A program made the translations under genes and the position numbers. A model generated the notes under the pieces. The model did not search any database. It was not told where the DNA came from and worked only from the letters and a program-made list of their open reading frames with translations. Below, in pieces: positions 56,883-64,000 of a stretch of DNA of 64,000 bases. The stretch comes from Catenulispora yoronensis (GTDB lineage: Bacteria > Actinomycetota > Actinomycetes > Streptomycetales > Catenulisporaceae): contig NZ_BAAAQN010000018.1 of the NCBI RefSeq assembly GCF_039531695.1, positions 1 through 64,000 on the forward strand, in the 5' to 3' direction. The first letter of the stretch is position 1. Each line of letters opens with the position of its first letter.

Positions 56883-57290
56883 CACCGCCCCTGTCGTTTC
56901 ATGACTAAAGTTAAGCCTTGAAATTATGGGGCGCGGGCTCCCGCGATTTCAACCCGCACCGGGGAAAACGCAGGTGAAGCAGGCTTCTTAGGCGCTGGGT
57001 GACTCGTCTTCACACCGTCAACGGTATAGAAGGAGGGGCCCGGAGCGACCTAGGTCAATCGACTGTGGTCGCGGTGCAGCCGGTCGGTCGACGGACGGGC
57101 ACCCCGGTCGACGCCGATCACCGGCGACACCCCGGTGAACAGACAGCATCGCGCAGATCTCCGGCGCCCGCTCAGCGACTCACCGTTCGCACATGACCGA
57201 ATTGCCCAGGGATGCCAGGGCTTTCGTCCGGCCCCGCACTGTGCAACACTGATATTCCTGTACTTAAAATAAGACGGGGTGGAACCGGAC
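56883..57290. other. Divergent regulatory gap (408 bp) without a convincing gene
   Basis: This gap separates the ROK-led glycan operon from the LAL gene. Next to the ROK start lies AT-rich ACTAAAGTTAAG (56903-56915), then the nested dyad at 56918-56952. Close to the LAL start a TTAAAATAAG stretch (57263-57272) may be its -10 region. A 65-codon open frame at 56999-57196 lacks a ribosome-binding site and protein-like composition, and is not called. Confidence 0.6.
56918..56952. promoter_or_regulatory. Nested dyad upstream of the ROK-led glycan operon
   Basis: TTGAAAT (56918-56924) and ATTTCAA (56946-56952) enclose a second perfect dyad, CGCGGG-CT-CCCGCG (56932-56945). It is a candidate operator for the ROK repressor or a hairpin in its leader. 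The location in the leader of the glycan operon is the main support. Confidence 0.45.
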
Positions 57291-60152
57291 ATGACTGATC
57301 TCCTCACTGATCTGCTCGGGCGTGACAAAGAGCTGATCCGGATCGGGCAGCTGGTGGCGCGCACCGGCGACGAGAGCGCGCTGATCGTCAACGGCCCGGC
57401 CGGAATCGGCAAGTCGGTACTGCTGGCCGCCGGCGCCGACCGGGCCGCGCGGGCCGGCCACACCGTGCTGGCCACCCACGGCGTCGAGTCCGAGGTGCGG
57501 CTGCCGTTCGCCGGGCTGCACCAGCTGCTGCTGCCGCTGCTGCACCTGGTGCCGCGCCGGCCGGCGCCGCAGCGGCGGGCCCTGGCCGCGGCGTTCGGCG
57601 AGGCCGACGGCCCGGCGCCGGAGCCGTTCCTGATCGCGCTGGGCGCGCTGAACCTGCTGACCGACGCCGCCGCCGAGCGGCCGGTGCTGCTGTGCGTGGA
57701 CGACACGCACTGGCTGGACGAGCCGTCGCAGGACACGCTGGCGTTCGTGGCCCGGCGGCTGTCCGGGGCCCGGCTGGCGCTGCTGGCCACGGTCCGGGAA
57801 GGGCATCCGAGCGCGATCCTGCGCGCCGGGCTGCCGCAGGCCGACCTCTCGCCGCTGGACGACCGGGCGGCGCGGGCGCTGCTGGAGCGGGCCGCGGCCG
57901 ATCTGGGCCCGGCCGACCGCGACGTGGTGCTGCGCGAGGCCGCCGGCAACCCGCTGGCCCTGGTCGAGCTGCCGGTCGCGCGGCGGCACGCGGCCGGGGC
58001 CGGGCACGGCGCCTCGCCGCTGGCCCAGCCCCTGAACGACCGGCTGGAGCAGGCGTTCGCCGGACGGCTGGACAAGCTGTCGGCCGGCACCCGGGCGGCG
58101 CTGCTGGCCGCCGCGGTCGATCCGGAGGACGCGCTGCCGGAGATCCTGGCCGCGGCCGGCACCCTGGCCGGCGCCCCGGTCGGCGTCGAGGTCGTCGACG
58201 ACGCGGTGGCCGCGCAGCTGGTCGCCTTCGACGGGCTGCGCCTGCGGTTCCGGCACCCGCTGGTCCGCTCGGCGGTGATCCGGGCCGAACCGGTGGCCCG
58301 GGTGCTCGCCGCGCACGCGGCGCTGGCCGACTGCCTGGCCGAGGAGCCGCTGCGCCGGGTGTGGCACCGGGCGCAGTCCATCGTCGGGTTCGACGACGCG
58401 ATCGCCGAGGAGCTGGCCGCCGGCCACACCGAGTCGCTGCGCCGGGGCTCGGTGCTCTCGGCGATCCGGACCCTGGAGCGGGCCGCCGAGCTCACCACCG
58501 ACTCCGCGGCCCGCGGCCGCTGGCTGCTGCTGGCCGCCGAACACGCCTTCGGCCTCGGGCACGGCGGCCTGGTGGCCGACCTGCTGCGCCGGGCCGGCCA
58601 CACCGAGCTGTCCGACCTGGACCGGGCCCGGATCTCCTGGCTGTCGGAGATCTTCGACGACGGCGTGCCCGGCGACGCCGAGCGGGTCTTCGAGCTCTGC
58701 GGCCTGGCCGAGCTGGCGCACTCCCGCGGCGACCGGGACCTGGCGCTGAACCTGCTGCTGGCGGCGTCGCTGCGGTGCTGGTGGGCCGATCCGGGCCCGG
58801 CCGCGCGGGCGCTGGTCGCCGAGAGCGCCGCCGCCCTGCCCGGCGCCCGGCCGGACCCGCGCGCGATCGCGGCCATCGCCACCGCCGAGCCGGTGCGCTG
58901 GGGCACCCGGGTGCGGGAGATGCTGGCCGCCGTCCGGATCAGCCACGACGTGGACCCCGACACCCTGCGGCTGCTCGGCCAGGCCGCGCACGCCGTCGGC
59001 GACCTGCCGCGCGCGGTGGAGCTGTTCGGCCGCTGCGAGCAGCTGCTGCGCGAACAGGGCCGGCTGGGCCTGCTCTCGCACGTGCTGACCATGCAGGTGA
59101 TCGACCGGCTGCTGCTGGGCGGCTGGGAGCAGGCGGCGCGCGCGGTGGAGGAGGGGCGCCGGGTGGCGGCCGAGACCGGCCAGCCGATCTGGACCTCCGG
59201 CTCGGCCGTGCTCGACGCGATCGGCCGGGCGCTGCGCGGCCGGGCCGCCGAGGCGCTGGAGCTGGCCGCGCAGGTGGAGGACGACGTCCGGCACAGCGGT
59301 CTGAGCAACCTGCTGTGCTGCGCGCAGCTGGCGCGGGGCATCGCCCGGCTCGGCGCCGGCGACGCCGAGGGCGCGTTCGCCGACCTGCGGCGGATGTACG
59401 ACCCGGCGGATCCGGCGTACCACGAGCGGGAATCCTTCGACGGCGTGATGTTCCTGGCCGAGGCGGCGGTCGGCGCGGGCCGGCCGGACGCCGGGCGCCG
59501 GATGCTGGCCGGGCTGCGGGCGGCGGCAGCCGAGACCGACGCGCCGCTGCTGCACGTCCAGCTGCTCTACGCCGAGGCGGTGCTGGCCGACGACGCCGAC
59601 GCCGAGGTCGCCTACCTCAGCGCCCTGGGCCGGGACCTGACCCGCTGGCCGCTGGTGCGGGCCCGGATCGAGCTGGCCCACGGCGGCTGGCTGCGGCGCC
59701 GGCACCGGGTGGCCGAGGCCCGCGGGCCGCTGCGGTCGGCGCTGACCGCGCTGGACCTGCTGGGCGCCGAGGCCTGGGCCGAGCAGGCCCGGGCCGAGCT
59801 GGGCCGGTGCGGCGAGCACGTGGGCGAGGCCGGGGAGCCGGCGGAGCTGCTGAGCGCGCAGGAGCTGGAGATCGCGCGGCTGGCGGCGCAGGGGATGTCG
59901 AACCGGGAGATCGGGCAGCAGCTGTTCCTGTCGCCGCGGACGATCGGGTCGCACCTGTACCGGATCTTCCCGAAGCTGGGCATCACCTCGCGCGGCCAGA
60001 TCGCGGCGCGGCTGGGGCTGGTGACGATCCCGGACCGGGTGGCGGTCGGGGCCGGGGTCGGGATGGCGGCCGGGGTGACGGCCGGGGCCGGGATGGCGGT
60101 CGGTGCGGCGGCCGGGGCCGGGGCCGAGATATCAGAAGCCTCCTTCACCTGA
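57291..60152 (+). CDS. Large ATP-binding LuxR family regulator (LAL type)
   Basis: A 953-residue regulator. Walker A NGPAGIGKSVLL is near residue 35 and Walker B VLLCVDDTHWLDE near 135. A long helical repeat region follows. The LuxR helix-turn-helix near 865-920 contains LSAQELEIARLAAQGMSNRE and LSPRTIGSHLYRIFPKLGIT. It ends in a ~35-residue Gly/Ala/Val/Met repeat (AAGVTAGAGMAVGAAAG) coded by GGCCGGGG-type DNA repeats, not part of the family. ATG 57291 is preferred over GTG 57279. It is divergent from the glycan operon. Confidence 0.9.
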   Translation: MTDLLTDLLGRDKELIRIGQLVARTGDESALIVNGPAGIGKSVLLAAGADRAARAGHTVLATHGVESEVRLPFAGLHQLLLPLLHLVPRRPAPQRRALAAAFGEADGPAPEPFLIALGALNLLTDAAAERPVLLCVDDTHWLDEPSQDTLAFVARRLSGARLALLATVREGHPSAILRAGLPQADLSPLDDRAARALLERAAADLGPADRDVVLREAAGNPLALVELPVARRHAAGAGHGASPLAQPLNDRLEQAFAGRLDKLSAGTRAALLAAAVDPEDALPEILAAAGTLAGAPVGVEVVDDAVAAQLVAFDGLRLRFRHPLVRSAVIRAEPVARVLAAHAALADCLAEEPLRRVWHRAQSIVGFDDAIAEELAAGHTESLRRGSVLSAIRTLERAAELTTDSAARGRWLLLAAEHAFGLGHGGLVADLLRRAGHTELSDLDRARISWLSEIFDDGVPGDAERVFELCGLAELAHSRGDRDLALNLLLAASLRCWWADPGPAARALVAESAAALPGARPDPRAIAAIATAEPVRWGTRVREMLAAVRISHDVDPDTLRLLGQAAHAVGDLPRAVELFGRCEQLLREQGRLGLLSHVLTMQVIDRLLLGGWEQAARAVEEGRRVAAETGQPIWTSGSAVLDAIGRALRGRAAEALELAAQVEDDVRHSGLSNLLCCAQLARGIARLGAGDAEGAFADLRRMYDPADPAYHERESFDGVMFLAEAAVGAGRPDAGRRMLAGLRAAAAETDAPLLHVQLLYAEAVLADDADAEVAYLSALGRDLTRWPLVRARIELAHGGWLRRRHRVAEARGPLRSALTALDLLGAEAWAEQARAELGRCGEHVGEAGEPAELLSAQELEIARLAAQGMSNREIGQQLFLSPRTIGSHLYRIFPKLGITSRGQIAARLGLVTIPDRVAVGAGVGMAAGVTAGAGMAVGAAAGAGAEISEASFT

Positions 60153-60265
60153 CCGACCGCACAACGCTCCGAAGTCGCATGACTCAAGCCGTCCCGTCCG
60201 GTGCGCCTTAAGGTCGTCGGCGACGACACCGCCGAGGGGCGGCACCGGAAGGGGAAGAGACCTCG

Positions 60266-62947
60266 ATGAGTCCACGGCTCCTGGTCGGGCGGCAGCGCGA
60301 GACCGATCTGCTGACCGGCGTGCTGGCGGCGGACGGCGGCGGCGCGGTGCTGCTGATCCTGGGCGAGCCCGGCATCGGCAAGTCGGCGCTGCTGGCGGTC
60401 GCCGACAGCCAGGCCCGGGCCCGCGGCCGCCAGGTGCTGTGCGCGGTCGGGGTGGAGCCCGAGGCCGGCTATCCGTTCGCCGGCCTGCACCAGCTGCTGG
60501 CGCCGTTGCTGTCCCGGGCCCAGCGGCTGCCGGCGGCCCGGCGCGACGCGCTGCTGGCGGCGTTCGGCCTGGACGAGGCGCCGCCGCCGGATCCGTTCCA
60601 GGTGGCCCAGGCCGCGTTCGAGCTGCTGGCCGCGGCCGCCGCCGAACAGCCGCTGGCGGTGCTGGCCGACGACGTGCAGTGGCTGGACCCGCAGACCCAG
60701 GAGGCGCTGACGTTCCTGGGGCACCGGGCCGACGGCGCCGCGATCGCGGTGGTGGCGGCGATGCGGACCGGGCACCGCGGACCGTTCCAGAGCGCCGGCT
60801 TCCCCGAGCTGTCGCTGGACGGCCTCGGCCGGACCGACGCCGTCGACCTGCTGCGCGCCGACGCGCCGCAGCTCAGCGCCGGCCAGCGGGAGCGCGTACT
60901 GGCCGAGGCGTCCGGCAACCCGCTGGCGCTTCAGGAGCTGCCGCGGTTCCTGGACCAGGACCCGCGCCCGGCCTCCGGCCTCCGGCCGCTGCCGCTGTCG
61001 GCCCGGCTGGAGAAGGCGTTCGCCGGGCGGGCCGCCGGGCTGCCGCCGGCCACCGCGGACATCCTGCTGGTCGCCGCCCTGGACACCGTCGACGACCTCG
61101 ACGAGGTGCTGCGCGCCGCGCACGTCCTGCACGGCGGCCCGGTCGGACCGGAAGACCTGGCCCCGGCCCAGGACGCGAACCTGGTGACGGTCCGCGAGGA
61201 CCGGCTGGAGTTCGGGCACCCGCTGATCCGCTCCGGCGTGATCCAGGCCGCCGGCGCCGCCCGGGTCCACGCGGCGCACACCGCGCTGGCCGGCGTCCTG
61301 CCCGACCAGCCCTACCGCCGGATCCGGCACCTGGCGCAGGCGGTGGTCGGCCCCGACGACGACATCGCCGACGCGCTGGAGGAGATCGCGGCGGTCGCGG
61401 CCGGCCGCGGCGCACTGCTGTCGGCCATCGCCGACCTGGAGCGCGGCGCCCAGCTCACCTCGTCGTCCCGGACCCGCGGGCGCCGCCTGCTCGACGCCGC
61501 CGAGCACGCCTTCGCGCTGGGCCGCGCCGATCTGGTCGACGAGCTGGTCACCGAGGCGTTCCACACCGATCTGGGCGAACTGGACCGGGCCCGCGGCGAG
61601 TGGCTGCGGGAGATCTTCGACGACGGCGTGGCCGGCGACGCGCCCCGGGTGTTCGAGCTCTGCGCCATCGCCGAGCGGTCCGCCGCCGCCGGGGAACCCG
61701 GAATCGCCCTGAACCTGCTGCTCGGCGCGGCCCTCCGGTGCTGGTGGGCGGACACCGGGCCACAAGCAAGGGAACGGGTCGTGGCCACGGTCGAACGGCT
61801 GGCGCCCTGGACCGCGCGCGATCCGCGACACGTCGCCACCCTGGCCGTCGCCGAACCGGTGGACGAGTGCCGCACCGTCCGGCAGCGCTTGGACGAACTG
61901 TGCCGCGACGGAGCCGGCGACGCCGACACACTGCGGATGCTCGGCATGGCCGCCCACGCCGTCGGCGACGAGGTCAAAGCGGTGCAACTCCTGGAAGCCG
62001 CGGCGGAACTGCTGCGCGCCGACGGCCGGCTCGCGCTGGTGTCGCAGGTGTTGAGCATGCAGGTCATGGCCCGCCTGGACCTCGGCGACCTGGAGCGGGC
62101 AGGCGACTGCGCGCAGGAGGGCGAGCAGCTGGCGCGGCAGACCGGGCAGCCGGTGTGGCGCACCGGGACCCTGGCGTGCGACTCGATCCTGGCGGCGTTG
62201 GCCGGGCGCGCGCCGATAGCGCTACGGATGGCGGCGGAGGCCGAGCTGGAGGCCGGAAGGCGCGGGCTCAACGACCTGCTCTCGTGCGTCCAGTTGGCGC
62301 GCGGACTCGCGTGGTCGTCCTGCGGCCGCGACCGCGACGCCTATATGGCGCTGCGCCGAGCGTTCGACCCGGAGGACCCTGCTTTCCACCGGCGCGAGCG
62401 ATTCGGAGCCCTGATGTACCTGGCGGACACGGCGGTCCGGGCCGGGCACACGGAGGACGCCCGGGAGGTGCTGACCGGTCTGGAGCTGGTGGCGACAACA
62501 GTGGACGCGCCGATCCTGCACGCACACCTGGGCTACGCGCGCGCAGTGCTGGCGGCGGACAGCGACGCCGAGAAGCTGTTCCGGGCCGCGCTGGCCGACG
62601 ATTCGGCGAGCGCCTGGCGATCCGTGCGAGCGATGACGGACCTGGCATTCGGGACGTGGCTGATCCGCCAGGGCCGGGTCGGCGAGGCCGAAGCCCACGT
62701 CGCCAAGGCCAGGGCCGAACTGGACCGCATGGGGGCGCTGCCGTGGGCGGACCGCGCCCGGGCCGTGGCGGCGGAGGCCGGGCTCGCGGTGGTGTGGCCG
62801 TCGGCGGGGGACGCGACGCGGGCGTCGGTGGAGGATCAGGCGCTGGCTATCAGATCTCTGCATCGCGCCGACCTGTCGCCGGAGACACTGGCGCGGCGGG
62901 TGAGCCTGCCGGCGGAGGTCGTGGCGCTGTATCTGGAGCGCCGGTGA
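60266..62947 (+). CDS. LAL-like ATPase without a recognisable LuxR domain
   Basis: An 893-residue paralogue of the preceding gene. It has Walker A LGEPGIGKSALL, Walker B LAVLADDVQWLDPQ and a co-linear helical region. Shared phrases include the ALRCWWAD segment and EIFDDGVAGDAPRVFELC. The end differs: instead of the LuxR signature it reads LSPETLARRVSLPAEVVALY and stops at ELERR-like LERR, about 50 residues short of a normal C terminus. DNA binding is therefore doubtful, and it may act through the upstream partner. The genes are 113 bp apart on the same strand. ATG 60266 follows GGGAAGAG. Confidence 0.85.
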   Translation: MSPRLLVGRQRETDLLTGVLAADGGGAVLLILGEPGIGKSALLAVADSQARARGRQVLCAVGVEPEAGYPFAGLHQLLAPLLSRAQRLPAARRDALLAAFGLDEAPPPDPFQVAQAAFELLAAAAAEQPLAVLADDVQWLDPQTQEALTFLGHRADGAAIAVVAAMRTGHRGPFQSAGFPELSLDGLGRTDAVDLLRADAPQLSAGQRERVLAEASGNPLALQELPRFLDQDPRPASGLRPLPLSARLEKAFAGRAAGLPPATADILLVAALDTVDDLDEVLRAAHVLHGGPVGPEDLAPAQDANLVTVREDRLEFGHPLIRSGVIQAAGAARVHAAHTALAGVLPDQPYRRIRHLAQAVVGPDDDIADALEEIAAVAAGRGALLSAIADLERGAQLTSSSRTRGRRLLDAAEHAFALGRADLVDELVTEAFHTDLGELDRARGEWLREIFDDGVAGDAPRVFELCAIAERSAAAGEPGIALNLLLGAALRCWWADTGPQARERVVATVERLAPWTARDPRHVATLAVAEPVDECRTVRQRLDELCRDGAGDADTLRMLGMAAHAVGDEVKAVQLLEAAAELLRADGRLALVSQVLSMQVMARLDLGDLERAGDCAQEGEQLARQTGQPVWRTGTLACDSILAALAGRAPIALRMAAEAELEAGRRGLNDLLSCVQLARGLAWSSCGRDRDAYMALRRAFDPEDPAFHRRERFGALMYLADTAVRAGHTEDAREVLTGLELVATTVDAPILHAHLGYARAVLAADSDAEKLFRAALADDSASAWRSVRAMTDLAFGTWLIRQGRVGEAEAHVAKARAELDRMGALPWADRARAVAAEAGLAVVWPSAGDATRASVEDQALAIRSLHRADLSPETLARRVSLPAEVVALYLERR

Positions 62948-63383
62948 GGCTGCCCGGAAGGTGATCAGCGACGAGCCAGCCGCCCGGCGAGCAACGAGAT
63001 CGCGAGCAGAACCACTGAGCTCGGAACGGAAACAGCGCAGCGCCGCCTGGAACCTCCTCCCCACAGCCGTCCCCGCACCTGATCGCAGTCACCTGACTCA
63101 AGAACCGCGACCAGCCCGCCGCCTACCGTTGGAGACGCGCCACTCTCCCGGCGCCCCGGGGCCCGCGGCCCTCCCCTGCGGTCGGTTCCCTCCGACCGGC
63201 CGTGGGTCCCGGTGGAGAATCCGAACCCTGACGAACTCTCCGTGCCGCACAAGGTGCCTCACAAAGCGCCGCACAAGGCGCCGCCCCCGGCACGCGCCCT
63301 GGAGAGGGTCGGCGCACGCCGGGGGCGGCTTTATGAACGGCGCTCGCAGGATCCCGCGGGCGCCGGCTCCGCGAGTCGGCAGC
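62948..63383. other. Gap of 436 bp with repeats and a hairpin, no confident gene
   Basis: This gap lies between the LAL-like gene and the convergent RhiA-like gene. It holds three 12-bp tandem units (GCACAAGGTGCC-like, 63247-63282) and the hairpin at 63280-63331. A 60-codon frame at 63212-63394 reads PHKVPHKAPHKAP across the repeats but has no ribosome-binding site and is not called a gene. Confidence 0.55.
63280..63331. terminator. Hairpin terminator between convergent genes
   Basis: GCCGCCCCCGGC (63280-63291) pairs exactly with GCCGGGGGCGGC (63318-63329), with extra pairing of GCGCC/GGCGC inside. On the plus strand it is followed by TTT. It lies 53 bp beyond the stop of the RhiA-like gene. 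Confidence 0.7.
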
Positions 63384-64000
63384 TCAGCTGCTGACCCAGG
63401 TGTTCTCCTCGGTGAGCGTCCAGTACGCCTCGTACACCCCCGGGTCGAACACCACCTTCTGCAGAGCGGTGGTGGTGGTCAGGTCGGCCATCTGGCCCTG
63501 CTCGATCTGGCCGGCCTGGATGTAGTAGGTCGGGTGCAGGTCGAACTGGTGGCCCAGGTTGATGCCGCTGTTGCCGGCGACGGCCGGGCTCGGGGTGCCG
63601 TTGTCGCCGACGGCGATGGCCAGGGCGACGGACGGGCCGGCTTCCGGGGTGTACTTCGGCACCTGGGCGGTGGTGTCCAGGTAGACGTAGCCGTTCTTCA
63701 CCGCGTGGGCGCCGGCGTTGTACTTGAACAGGTAGTCGCCGTCGTAGTCGAGCAGGACGCTGTTGTGGCGCTTGCTGCTGTCCTTGACGTCGATCGAGCC
63801 GTTCTCGGTCCAGACCGCGCCGGCCTGGGCGCCCTGGGTGGAGAACATGAAGGAGTAGTCGAGCGTCCAGGAGAACGTGACCTTGTTGCCCTTGTTGAGC
63901 CGCTTGGTCTGCCAGGCGAGCGGGAAGGTCTCGGCGTTGGCCGTGACCATGTCGATCACGGTGTAGACGGCGAAGGTCAGGCCCGGCTGGTCGGACTCGT
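63384..64000 (-). CDS. RhiA-like protein, 5' part beyond the window
   Basis: The last ~205 residues of a protein whose frame stays open to the window edge. Features seen in RhiA-type proteins are present in order: FPLAWQTKRLNKGNKVTFSW, LDYSFMFSTQG, GAVW, LLDYDGDYLFKYN, HPTYYIQAGQIEQGQMADL and the end VYEAYWTLTEENTWVSS. RhiA is a rhizosphere-expressed protein of Rhizobium leguminosarum under quorum control, of unknown biochemical role. Relatives occur in several soil bacteria. The assignment rests on pattern memory, not a search. The start is outside the window. Confidence 0.6.
   Translation of the reverse strand, partial: ESDQPGLTFAVYTVIDMVTANAETFPLAWQTKRLNKGNKVTFSWTLDYSFMFSTQGAQAGAVWTENGSIDVKDSSKRHNSVLLDYDGDYLFKYNAGAHAVKNGYVYLDTTAQVPKYTPEAGPSVALAIAVGDNGTPSPAVAGNSGINLGHQFDLHPTYYIQAGQIEQGQMADLTTTTALQKVVFDPGVYEAYWTLTEENTWVSS

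Noticed and set aside
56999..57196. 65-codon plus-strand frame in the ROK/LAL gap
   Set aside because: No ribosome-binding site and a Pro/Arg/Thr-rich composition typical of non-coding GC-rich DNA.
44260..62947. A secondary-metabolite gene cluster, suggested by three LAL regulators
   Set aside because: No polyketide synthase, NRPS or other biosynthetic core enzyme is present; the surrounding genes point to glycan use.
62965..63252. Minus-strand frame ending in a hydrophobic stretch plus RR, resembling a sorting tail
   Set aside because: The upstream part is Gly/Arg-rich without signal peptide or domain, and the frame has no credible start.
1..64000. CRISPR arrays, tRNA and rRNA genes
   Set aside because: No regularly spaced 20-40 bp repeats and no cloverleaf or rRNA core sequences were seen by eye. 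A covariance-model scan was not possible.

Overview
The window is very GC-rich DNA with long open frames, GTG starts, many paralogous regulators and secreted carbohydrate-active enzymes. This is typical of a large-genome soil actinomycete in the Streptomyces/Catenulispora range. Several large LuxR regulators with ATPase domains and sortase-type LAxTG surface proteins fit that. The species cannot be fixed from the sequence alone. No rRNA, tRNA or CRISPR array was seen.

Layout, left half. At 1-127 is the right end of an ISAs1-type insertion sequence abutting a gene remnant (128-663). A divergent TetR/MMPL efflux pair follows (582-3550) with two mirror-image operators between them. Next come single metabolic genes (3.6-6.1 kb: 2-hydroxyacid dehydrogenase, DinB-like protein, amidohydrolase), an epimerase/MmyB-regulator pair (6.3-8.3 kb) and a 189-bp MITE-like element (8270-8458). 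Then there is a small membrane protein and a gluconate operon (gntK-gntP plus a glutamate-synthase-like flavoprotein, 9.1-12.8 kb) facing a GntR regulator with a perfect GntR-type operator. A bacterial Roco protein (LRR-Roc-COR, 13.8-16.5 kb) is followed by an alkylsulfatase, an acetyltransferase, a lipoprotein, a universal stress protein, a secreted GH87-type glucanase (20.8-23.6 kb), a second MmyB-regulator/hydrolase pair, a thioester-domain surface protein and a photolyase (27.2-28.6 kb).

Layout, right half. A sugar ABC operon of the xylose/ribose type with a ROK regulator (28.8-33.3 kb) has its own palindromic operator. It is followed by an unfamiliar HExxH protein, a chromate-type transporter, an SRPBCC-MarR pair and a four-gene redox operon (37.1-40.3 kb: CxxxxC flavoprotein, molybdopterin oxidoreductase, ferredoxin-reductase-type flavoprotein, DUF6510 zinc ribbon). 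After these come an endo-H-like GH18, a SulP transporter and an alpha/beta hydrolase. From 56.9 down to 44.3 kb on the minus strand runs a compact glycan-utilisation locus: ROK repressor, solute-binding lipoprotein, two permeases, an intracellular GH5, a secreted GH5 carrying six discoidin-like modules, and a LuxR-ATPase. Two more large ATPase regulators (57.3-62.9 kb) and a RhiA-like protein cut by the window edge close the region.

Common theme: uptake and breakdown of plant or fungal glycans (beta-glucan, alpha-1,3-glucan, N-glycans, pentose or other sugars, gluconate) under local repressors. The most unusual items are a GH5 barrel interrupted by three discoidin modules, a Roco GTPase with a possible zinc site, a tandem ATPase regulator lacking a recognisable LuxR helix-turn-helix, an unassigned HExxH protein, and a new short inverted-repeat element.
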